6,551 nucleotides of DNA from an uncultured Anaerovibrio sp. (GTDB taxonomy: Bacteria; Bacillota; Negativicutes; Selenomonadales; Selenomonadaceae). Shown here one piece after another: positions 1-5,140 of the stretch (positions within the stretch are counted from its first letter, which is position 1; every line of letters starts with the position of its first letter). The notes under the pieces are model-generated. The model worked only from the letters and a program-made list of their open reading frames with translations. It ran no database searches and was not told the origin of the DNA. The position numbers and the translations under genes are program-made. Location: NCBI GenBank assembly GCA_900768695.1, contig CAAGDY010000384.1:1-6551 (forward strand). Direction: 5' to 3'.

Positions 1-211
1 CCCGGGGGCATAAAAAAGTTTCAAAAAGAAGAAAAGAATTTTTGGAAATATTCTGTTAGCTCAGCAGTGCGAAAAATTGTTGTTTGCAGGCAATGCCTGC
101 GGATACCAGGGATCGATACCGGGCGGAGAGCGGCGTAACGAATACCACAACGCTGCGTGCGAGTTTGGCTGCGGGGCCTCCCCGCCAAACAACAATTTGT
201 CTGTATGCTGG
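1..211. other. Structured non-coding region upstream of the tetR-type gene
   Basis: I see no credible gene here. Short open frames exist on both strands, but they lack a proper ribosome binding site and cross strong hairpins. Positions 1-55 are A-rich with nothing recognisable. From about 74 to 198 the DNA is dense in inverted repeats: a 13-bp outer pair, a 7-bp arm pair at 86-100, a 7-bp stem with one G-T wobble (130-136 with 150-156), and a GC-rich hairpin (171-176 with 180-185). The pentamer ATACC occurs three times (103-107, 116-120, 142-146). The pattern fits either a structured RNA or a small non-autonomous palindromic element. The sequence alone does not decide between them. Confidence 0.6.
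74..198. repeat. 125-bp element bounded by a 13-bp perfect inverted repeat
   Basis: The left arm AAATTGTTGTTTG (74-86) is the exact reverse complement of the right arm CAAACAACAATTT (186-198). Between the arms lie hairpins at 86-100, 130-156 and 171-185, so the whole unit can be drawn as one closing stem with three branches. On the minus strand the arm at 86-74 runs straight into five T residues (76-72), as at an intrinsic 3' end. No target-site duplication is obvious next to the arms. It could be a MITE-like or repetitive extragenic element, or the body of a structured RNA. The inverted repeat itself is certain; its meaning is not. Confidence 0.65.
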
Positions 212-234
212 GTCAATGGGATTTCCCCATTGAC
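212..234. repeat. 9-bp perfect hairpin, 5-nt loop
   Basis: GTCAATGGG (212-220) and CCCATTGAC (226-234) are exact reverse complements around the loop ATTTC. No T-run follows on either strand, so it is not an ordinary terminator. It lies between the structured element and the operator-like palindrome at 246-261, and its ends carry the same GTCAAT/ATTGAC hexamer found beside operators A and B. It may be a regulatory site or the 5' hairpin of a minus-strand transcript. Confidence 0.6.
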
Positions 235-261
235 TGTACATCAAATAGACCGCATGGTCAA
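233..261 (-). promoter_or_regulatory. Possible divergent (minus-strand) promoter overlapping operator A
   Basis: Read on the minus strand, TTGACC (261-256) is followed after 17 nt by TACAGT (238-233), with TG directly before the -10. The layout copies the MATE promoter, where TTGACC also overlaps the left half of the operator and also has a 17-nt spacer. Transcription would start near 226 and run into the structured element, with no gene visible on that side. The -10 box matches consensus only moderately, so this is tentative. Confidence 0.3.
246..261. promoter_or_regulatory. Operator A, candidate TetR-family binding site
   Basis: TAGACCGCATGGTCAA contains the palindromic core GACC-GCAT-GGTC (248-259). 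The core form GACY-NN-AT-GGTC recurs at 985-996 and 1023-1034 in the MATE promoter, which strongly suggests a shared regulator, most simply the TetR protein encoded at 322-918. Here the site ends 8 bp before the -35 box of the tetR promoter, so it would not block the promoter as directly as the MATE sites do. Autoregulation is inferred. Confidence 0.65.
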
Positions 262-269
262 TCAATTTA

Positions 270-298
270 TGGACAAGCCCTGCTTAATCTGCTATACT
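270..298 (+). promoter_or_regulatory. Promoter of the tetR-type gene
   Basis: The -35 box is TGGACA (270-275) and the -10 box TATACT (293-298), separated by 17 nt, with an extended TG motif (TGC at 290-292). Expected start of transcription is near 305, giving a very short leader that begins just before the ribosome binding site AAGGGGG (308-314). Confidence 0.6.
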
Positions 299-321
299 GT
301 GGGCAATAAGGGGGTTCGGCT

Positions 322-918
322 ATGAAACAGGAAGAAAAGAACCGAAAGAGCCGGGAGCGTATTCTGGAATATGCCTTTATGGAATTTGCGGAGCAGGGGT
401 ATCAGAGGGCATCTGTCAATACCATCTGCGCCGCCGGGAGCATCTCCAAGGGACTGCTGTACCACTATTACACGGATAAGGATACTCTGTATCTTGCCTG
501 TGTGGAAAAATGCTTTCAGGAACTGACGGCGGCGCTGTCCGGGGCTTTGGATGCCGAAACGGTGACCCCGGATGTGTATTTCCAAACGCGGCTGGATTTC
601 TTTACCCAGCACCCCAATCATCAGCGCCTGTTCTGTGATACTGTCGTGAACCCGCCCCGGCACCTGCACCGGGAGCTTGCCCAGCGGCGGGTTTCCTTCG
701 ATGGGCTCAACGAGAAAATGCTTACCGCCATTCTGGAAAAGGAAACCTTGGCAGAGGGGCTTTCCATATCCGATGCCATTGCCCAGTTTCGCATCTTTGA
801 GGACTGCGTCAGTGCCATTCTCAAAAACGCCGACCCGGAACAGCGGCAGACGGACAGCCACAATGATCTCTGCCGAAAGACTCTGAAAACCATGCTCTAT
901 GGACTGATTGCCCGCTGA
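322..918 (+). CDS. TetR/AcrR-family transcriptional regulator
   Basis: This 198-residue protein has the usual TetR-family length. Residues about 8-57 form the N-terminal three-helix DNA-binding domain: an opening helix with R13-I14-L15, F22-A23-E24-x-G26-Y27, then the helix-turn-helix ending in S42-K43-G44-L45-L46-Y47-H48-Y49-Y50 and the K53 that normally follows it. The remainder is a variable, mostly helical ligand-binding and dimerisation domain, so the ligand cannot be read from sequence. The start at 322 is supported by AAGGGGG (308-314) seven bases upstream and a promoter just before it. The gene ends in its own terminator. A MATE pump gene follows immediately, and the same palindrome lies before both genes. 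I therefore infer a local repressor of the pump that releases DNA when it binds a drug-like or toxic compound. TetR family is near certain; pump control is a strong inference. Confidence 0.93.
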   Translation: MKQEEKNRKSRERILEYAFMEFAEQGYQRASVNTICAAGSISKGLLYHYYTDKDTLYLACVEKCFQELTAALSGALDAETVTPDVYFQTRLDFFTQHPNHQRLFCDTVVNPPRHLHRELAQRRVSFDGLNEKMLTAILEKETLAEGLSISDAIAQFRIFEDCVSAILKNADPEQRQTDSHNDLCRKTLKTMLYGLIAR

Positions 919-926
919 TAGAAACG

Positions 927-958
927 CCGCCTCATGGGTTCCCATGGGGCGGTTTTTT
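927..958 (+). terminator. Rho-independent terminator after the tetR-type gene
   Basis: CCGCC-T-CATGGG (927-938) pairs with CCCATG-G-GGCGG (941-952), a 12-bp stem with a single T-G wobble and a very tight loop, followed by six T residues (953-958). It begins nine bases after the tetR stop codon and separates that gene from the MATE transcript. Confidence 0.92.
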
Positions 959-982
959 CACGAAGTCTTTTCGATCAAATCA

Positions 983-998
983 TTGACCACATGGTCTG
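983..998. promoter_or_regulatory. Operator B in the MATE promoter
   Basis: TTGACCACATGGTCTG has the core GACC-ACAT-GGTC (985-996). It overlaps the -35 box and the upstream spacer, so a bound dimer would exclude RNA polymerase. Its reverse-strand match to operator A extends into the flanks: ATTGACC, four variable bases, GGTCTR. Confidence 0.75.
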
Positions 999-1011
999 TT
1001 TATGCTATACT
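983..1011 (+). promoter_or_regulatory. Promoter of the MATE gene
   Basis: The -35 box TTGACC (983-988) and -10 box TATACT (1006-1011) are 17 nt apart, with the extended motif TGC (1003-1005). Transcription would start near 1018. The promoter is embedded in two copies of the palindrome: operator B overlaps the -35 and spacer, and operator C lies just after the start point. That arrangement is typical of tight repression. Confidence 0.75.
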
Positions 1012-1020
1012 CTCTTAAAA

Positions 1021-1036
1021 CAGACTATATGGTCTA
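1021..1036. promoter_or_regulatory. Operator C in the MATE leader
   Basis: CAGACTATATGGTCTA has the core GACT-ATAT-GGTC (1023-1034). AGAC pairs with GTCT on the outside and the centre is nearly palindromic, with one T-G mismatch. It lies a few bases after the predicted transcription start. Its centre is 38 bp from that of operator B, so the two sites bracket the -10 box. Confidence 0.72.
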
Positions 1037-1065
1037 TTATTTATCGTGAAAGAAGGAAGATTCAA

Positions 1066-2424
1066 ATGTCCGAAAACAAATCCATTCTCTCGGATGTGAA
1101 ACCGTCCAAGGCAATTGTCAAATTAGCGATTCCCGCCACCCTGGCACTGTTGGCGAAAGCGGTCTACAATCTGGTGGACACCGCCTACATCGGAATGCTG
1201 GACTCGGATATTGCCCTGACGGCGGTTGGCGTGACCGTGCCGCTGCTGCTCATCATGGTGTCCCTGGAAAACATCTTCGCGGCGGGCGCGGCGGTATTGG
1301 CAGGTCGTCAATTAGGCGCGAAGAATGTGGAAGAAGCCAGCCGCACCGTGACCACCGTCATTGGCATCTCCGTCATCATCGGCATTGTCCTTTGCGTGGG
1401 GGGAATCGTATTCATCGACCCCCTGATGCGTGCCTTCGGTGCCTCGGAAAGCTCCCTGCCTCTTGCAAAGGACTATGCGTTTTGGATGTTTGTGGCCGCC
1501 CTTGCCAATCTTCCCGCCCAGAGCATGAACTGCGCCGCAAGGGCGGAATCCTCTGTGAAGCTTTCCTCCATTGCCGTGATCACCGGTGCGGCGCTGAACA
1601 TTCTGCTGGATCCGGTGTTTATGTTCGATTGGGGTCTGAACCTGGGGGTGGAGGGCGCTTCTCTGGCAACCACCGTTTCCCAGTTTGTTACCTTCTTCAT
1701 CCTCGCCTGGTTCTATCTCAGCGGGCGCTCCATCATCAAGCTCAAGTGGAAAGCCTTCCGTCCCAGCTGGCGCTTCATCAAGGAGGTAGCCATCATCGGC
1801 ATCCCCACCGCAGTGATTCAGATCTGCCTATCCGTCGCCGCTTCCCTGACCAACATCGCCGCCACCTCCCTTCCTCAATCCGACGAGATCATCGCCGCTT
1901 ACGGTGTTGTCCAGCGGCTGGTGCTCATTGGCTGCTATGTGATCATGGGCTTCATGCAGGGCTATCAGCCGGTGGCTTCCTACGCCTTTGGCGCAAAAAA
2001 TGAAGACCGGTTCCATCAGTCTGTCCGATTCGCTCTGAAAGGCGCGTTGCTTCTGACCGTCCTGGTGGAGGCTGCCTATATCCTGCTGGCAAAGCCCCTG
2101 ATCCTGCTGTTCAACAGCAACCCCGTGATCGTTGACTATGGCCGATGGCTGCTGACCTCTCAGATGGCCCTGTACCCTGCCTTTGGGCTGTGCTATATGA
2201 TGACCATTACCTATCAGACCATCGGGGAAGCCCGATATGGACTGTTCCTCTCCGTCATCCGGCAGGGTCTTTTCTATGTCCCCTTCATTTTGGTTCTGCC
2301 CAAACTGCTGGGCGTAACGGGCATCTACGCTTCTCAGCCCATGGCGGATATTCTGACCATTCTTGTCTGCTTGTTCTCGATCCCGGCAATGAAGCGTGCC
2401 GCATCCCGAAATATGAACGAGTGA
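1066..2424 (+). CDS. MATE-family multidrug efflux transporter (MepA-like)
   Basis: This 452-residue membrane protein has the standard MATE length of about 450 residues and 12 predicted transmembrane helices in two six-helix halves. Helix 1 carries the typical stretch A30-K31-A32-V33-Y34-N35-L36-V37-D38-T39-A40-Y41-I42-G43. The GAAVLAGRQLGAKN segment after helix 2 and the matching GYQPVASYAFGAKN in the second half are characteristic family motifs. MATE pumps export cationic drugs, dyes and other toxic compounds in exchange for Na+ or H+. The coupling ion and substrates here are unknown. The start at 1066 is chosen because GAAGGAAGA (1052-1060) lies just before it; an in-frame ATG at 934 sits inside the upstream terminator and precedes the promoter. 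Two operators shared with the tetR-type gene indicate ligand-inducible expression. No clear terminator follows. Confidence 0.93.
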   Translation: MSENKSILSDVKPSKAIVKLAIPATLALLAKAVYNLVDTAYIGMLDSDIALTAVGVTVPLLLIMVSLENIFAAGAAVLAGRQLGAKNVEEASRTVTTVIGISVIIGIVLCVGGIVFIDPLMRAFGASESSLPLAKDYAFWMFVAALANLPAQSMNCAARAESSVKLSSIAVITGAALNILLDPVFMFDWGLNLGVEGASLATTVSQFVTFFILAWFYLSGRSIIKLKWKAFRPSWRFIKEVAIIGIPTAVIQICLSVAASLTNIAATSLPQSDEIIAAYGVVQRLVLIGCYVIMGFMQGYQPVASYAFGAKNEDRFHQSVRFALKGALLLTVLVEAAYILLAKPLILLFNSNPVIVDYGRWLLTSQMALYPAFGLCYMMTITYQTIGEARYGLFLSVIRQGLFYVPFILVLPKLLGVTGIYASQPMADILTILVCLFSIPAMKRAASRNMNE

Positions 2425-2449
2425 GTTTTCCGTATCATTCTTTCTCGGC

Positions 2450-2479
2450 TTGCACATTCTTACATTTATCTGCTATAAT
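2450..2479 (+). promoter_or_regulatory. Promoter of the AraC-GH39 gene
   Basis: TTGCAC (2450-2455) and a perfect TATAAT (2474-2479) are separated by 18 nt, with the extended motif TGC (2471-2473). Transcription should start near 2486. It lies within 60 bases of the MATE stop codon, so the regulator gene need not depend on read-through from the pump. Confidence 0.75.
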
Positions 2480-2507
2480 ATCAAAAACAGTGGAGAGGAT
2501 GGATGAT

Positions 2508-4946
2508 ATGGAGAAATACCGCCTGGAACCCTTCTGGTTCAAACTGCTTCAAAAAGATGACTTGCGGCCATTATGGCATTCCGAGCTGGAAGTCGTTTTT
2601 TTGCTGCAAGGGACCGCAAGAATCGATTTCCCGGATTTGAAGTCAGAGTATACTTTGCAGGAGAGGGATATCTTTGTCATCAATTGCTTTGAAGTTCTGA
2701 ATTTTGAGTTGAACGACGGAGCAGCTGCGCTCTGCTTTTCTGTGTCTCAGGCGTTTATCAACAGCGTGTCCCCGGAATTGCTGCGGTACAAAGTCAACTG
2801 CCGCTCGTTTCTCCATATGCAGGACAAGCAAGCCGCCTTTGATGTGCTGCGCAGGGATCTTGCCTTGGCGTTCCATTCGGTCAATAAGAAAGAGAGCACT
2901 GGCATCACCTACGCAAAGAGCAGCGTTACGGCGATTTTGGAGGATCTGAGTCGGTATTTTCTGGATCACGGGCAAGCAATGGAGAGCAGAAGTGTTCAGG
3001 AAACTCTGAAAGACGTAACAAACTACATTCAGCAGCACTATCGGGAACGAATCACTCTGGATGACCTGGTCAAGCACACCTTTTTGAGCAAGACCTACCT
3101 GTCTCGCTGTTTTTCCCGGTATCTGGGAATCTCCTTCACTGGGTATTTAGAGCTTCTGCGCCTATCATGCGCAGTCAGACTGATGCACGGTCAGGGTACG
3201 CTGGCACAGATTGCGGAGCAAAGCGGTTTCCCGAGTGTCAACGCCATGATCCAAACCTTCAAGCGCTACCGCGGTATGACCCCGGGACAGTACCGGGCCA
3301 GTCTGAACACGGATGCAATAAGCCACCCGGGTCAAGAGCTGCAGGAGGAAGGCAGTGGACTGTTTGCAAGTCTTCTGAACTATGCCGCAATTTCCTCTGC
3401 AACACAGCCGGAGATGGAGCGGGTTCAGGAACTGACCATTGATGTTACGAAAAAGAGAGGGCAGCTTTCCTCCCACTGGAAGCGGCTTTTGAATGTCGGA
3501 TATGCCGGGAGCCTGAGCAATGGAACCATTCAGAGGGAATTGCGTTATTTGCAGCAGCAGATTGGCTTTGAATACCTGAGAATAAAAGGAATTCTGGATG
3601 ACGATATGTGTTTGCTGCGCCTGGATATGAACGGGAATCCAGTTGTGAATTTCGCATATCTGGATGAAGCCATCGATTTTATTTTATCCCTGAATGCGAA
3701 GCCTGTACTGGAAATGAGCTTTATGCCAAGCCTTCTGGCGAAAAATCCGGCTCTGCGATCCATGCGGAGCTGTGTTGTTTCCGGGCCGAAGGATATAACG
3801 CAGTGGACAGAACTGATAGGCGCGATCATGTCCCACCTGGCAAATCGTTATGGGATGCAGGCAGTGTCTACATGGCTGTTTTCGCCATGGTTTCCGCTGG
3901 ATTTTATTGATGTTGGGCTGGGAAGCCGGGAGGAATACGCACAGGTTTACGCAGCCTCTTGCCACGCCATCCGAAACGTGGTTCCACAGGCACTGATCGT
4001 CGGCCCCGGCAGCGTTGCTTTCTGTGCCATCTGGCCATGGTACCGGGATATGTGCCGCAGCCTGGATTGTATGCCTGACATTCTATCCTTCCGCTCCTAC
4101 GCCACCGCGGGCGATAACGAACTTCACGACATTCAGCTTATCAGCAACAACGAGAGCTTTCCCTACGCCGTCAGCGGCGACGCAGATTATCTTGCACACA
4201 CAGAAGCAGAAATTCGCAATCTTCTGAAGCAGGAAGGCTTGGATCATATGCCCCTGATTCTGGAAGAATGGAGTAATAACATCTGGCAGCGGGATCTATG
4301 CAATGACACCTGCTACAAATCCGCCTACCTATTTAAAAACATCCTTGAGAATAACCAGGCTCTGAGCGCTATGGGCTATTTTGCCCTCAATGACCGCTTG
4401 GATGAGGTTCCCCCGTCTCAGGAAACATTCCATGGTGGATTTGGCCTGTTCACTCAGGATGATATACCGAAAAGCGCCTGCCTTGCGATGGAACTGCTGG
4501 CATTTCTCGGGGATCGGCTCTTGGAACAGGGCGAGGGATATCTGGTATCTCAACGGGGAGAGGAAATTCAGATTTTTCTTTACAACTACAGTCATTACGA
4601 CCTGCTGTATCGTTACCGTCATGTGGCGAATATGGATAAAACGAACCGGGAGCAGGTATTTGTATACCGGGAGCCCAGAGCATTTTTCATTCGTCTGAAA
4701 AATGTATGTGAGGGAAGTTATCTGATTCTTCGCTACGGCATTACCCGCTGCGGAGGAAGCAGCTATGACGAATGGCTGCGTATGGGAGCACCCAGTCCTC
4801 TGAATCAGGAAGAACGGGAACGCCTGAGGCGACTGGCGTGTCCCCAGTATCAGAACCAGGTATCACAGACTTCTCAGGGAGAATTGCATATCAAAGCCAG
4901 CTTAAAGCCTCATGATGTCTGTCTGATTCGGGTCATTAAGCGATAA
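2508..4946 (+). CDS. AraC-family regulator fused to a GH39-like domain (probably non-catalytic)
   Basis: The protein has 812 residues. Residues about 20-75 resemble the cupin-type sensory fold of AraC proteins (HSELEVVFLLQGTARIDF). Residues about 165-265 are the AraC DNA-binding domain with two helix-turn-helix units: I182-T183-L184-D185-D186-L187 opens the first, and T258-P259-G260-Q261-Y262-R263 closes the second. From about 315 to the end it matches glycoside hydrolase family 39 (beta-xylosidase/iduronidase clan): N329-V330-G331-Y332, R358-x-x-G361-I-L-D-D-D-M367, and the nucleophile motif L585-E586-E587-W588. The usual acid/base motif W-N-E-P is replaced by W461-F462-P463-L464, so hydrolysis is unlikely and ligand sensing more likely. 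Start 2508 has GGAGAGG (2492-2498) nine bases upstream; the ATG at 2499 abuts that site. It is expected to activate the downstream symporter in response to a glycoside. Fusion call firm; ligand unknown. Confidence 0.88.
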   Translation: MEKYRLEPFWFKLLQKDDLRPLWHSELEVVFLLQGTARIDFPDLKSEYTLQERDIFVINCFEVLNFELNDGAAALCFSVSQAFINSVSPELLRYKVNCRSFLHMQDKQAAFDVLRRDLALAFHSVNKKESTGITYAKSSVTAILEDLSRYFLDHGQAMESRSVQETLKDVTNYIQQHYRERITLDDLVKHTFLSKTYLSRCFSRYLGISFTGYLELLRLSCAVRLMHGQGTLAQIAEQSGFPSVNAMIQTFKRYRGMTPGQYRASLNTDAISHPGQELQEEGSGLFASLLNYAAISSATQPEMERVQELTIDVTKKRGQLSSHWKRLLNVGYAGSLSNGTIQRELRYLQQQIGFEYLRIKGILDDDMCLLRLDMNGNPVVNFAYLDEAIDFILSLNAKPVLEMSFMPSLLAKNPALRSMRSCVVSGPKDITQWTELIGAIMSHLANRYGMQAVSTWLFSPWFPLDFIDVGLGSREEYAQVYAASCHAIRNVVPQALIVGPGSVAFCAIWPWYRDMCRSLDCMPDILSFRSYATAGDNELHDIQLISNNESFPYAVSGDADYLAHTEAEIRNLLKQEGLDHMPLILEEWSNNIWQRDLCNDTCYKSAYLFKNILENNQALSAMGYFALNDRLDEVPPSQETFHGGFGLFTQDDIPKSACLAMELLAFLGDRLLEQGEGYLVSQRGEEIQIFLYNYSHYDLLYRYRHVANMDKTNREQVFVYREPRAFFIRLKNVCEGSYLILRYGITRCGGSSYDEWLRMGAPSPLNQEERERLRRLACPQYQNQVSQTSQGELHIKASLKPHDVCLIRVIKR

Positions 4947-4987
4947 AAAAGGCAAGAATTGGTGTTATCATCAATTCTTGCCTTTTT
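4945..4987 (+). terminator. Rho-independent terminator after the AraC-GH39 gene
   Basis: GGCAAGAATTGGTG (4951-4964) pairs with CATCAATTCTTGCC (4969-4982), a 14-bp stem with one G-T wobble and a TTAT loop. An A-run (4945-4950) precedes it and a T-run (4983-4987) follows, so it could work in both directions. It overlaps the stop codon and separates the regulator from the symporter transcript. Confidence 0.93.
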
Positions 4988-4998
4988 CACACTGAAAT

Positions 4999-5077
4999 CT
5001 TGCACATAATTTTTTCTTATTTTATTACCGCCATATGAAAAGAGCAATAAAGGAATGTGAATAAGGGCTGATATGAA
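4999..5077. promoter_or_regulatory. Possible activator region upstream of the symporter promoter
   Basis: Two direct copies of ATATGAA (5033-5039 and 5071-5077) lie 38 bp apart on one strand, the second touching the -35 box. CTTGCACAT (4999-5007) also occurs exactly at 2449-2457 in the promoter of the AraC-GH39 gene. AraC proteins usually bind direct repeats next to or overlapping the -35. These are candidates only; the repeats are short and the region is AT-rich. Confidence 0.25.
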
Positions 5078-5078
5078 C

Positions 5079-5107
5079 TTGAAGTATTTTGTTACTTTTT
5101 GTACAAT
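5079..5107 (+). promoter_or_regulatory. Promoter of the GPH symporter gene
   Basis: TTGAAG (5079-5084) and TACAAT (5102-5107) are 17 nt apart, with TG directly before the -10. The -35 box matches only four of six consensus bases, as expected where an activator such as the neighbouring AraC-type protein helps. An A/T-rich stretch of about 90 bp upstream leaves room for activator sites. Confidence 0.6.
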
Positions 5108-5140
5108 AAGCACATATCAAGCCGAGGAGGTAACCATAAA

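Noticed and set aside
50..128. tRNA-like fragments: TAGCTCAGC at 57-65 and GGGATCGATACC at 109-120
   Set aside because: They resemble D-arm and T-arm signatures, but the D-stem has no partner and the would-be acceptor arms do not pair, so no cloverleaf forms.
56..325. Two short open frames (56-265 minus, 77-325 plus) over the structured region
   Set aside because: They cross hairpins, operator A and the tetR promoter, show no domain, and lack convincing ribosome binding sites.
292..945. 217-residue open frame on the minus strand opposite the tetR-type gene
   Set aside because: It is antisense to a clear TetR gene, starts within the terminator, and has no ribosome binding site or family resemblance.
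934..1065. N-terminal extension of the MATE protein from an ATG at 934
   Set aside because: The ATG lies inside the tetR terminator stem, precedes the MATE promoter and has no ribosome binding site. The start at 1066 has a good one and gives the usual family length.
1392..2003. 203-residue open frame in another + frame inside the MATE gene
   Set aside because: The composition is Arg/His/Ser/Gly-rich as expected from frame-shifted reading, and the frame in use is a well-supported MATE protein.
2145..2507. Long N-terminal extension of the AraC-GH39 protein overlapping the MATE gene
   Set aside because: It overlaps the MATE coding sequence in another frame, precedes the gene's own promoter and encodes no recognisable domain.
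322..4946. A single operon from tetR to AraC-GH39
   Set aside because: A strong terminator separates tetR from the pump, and separate good promoters precede the pump and the AraC-type gene.
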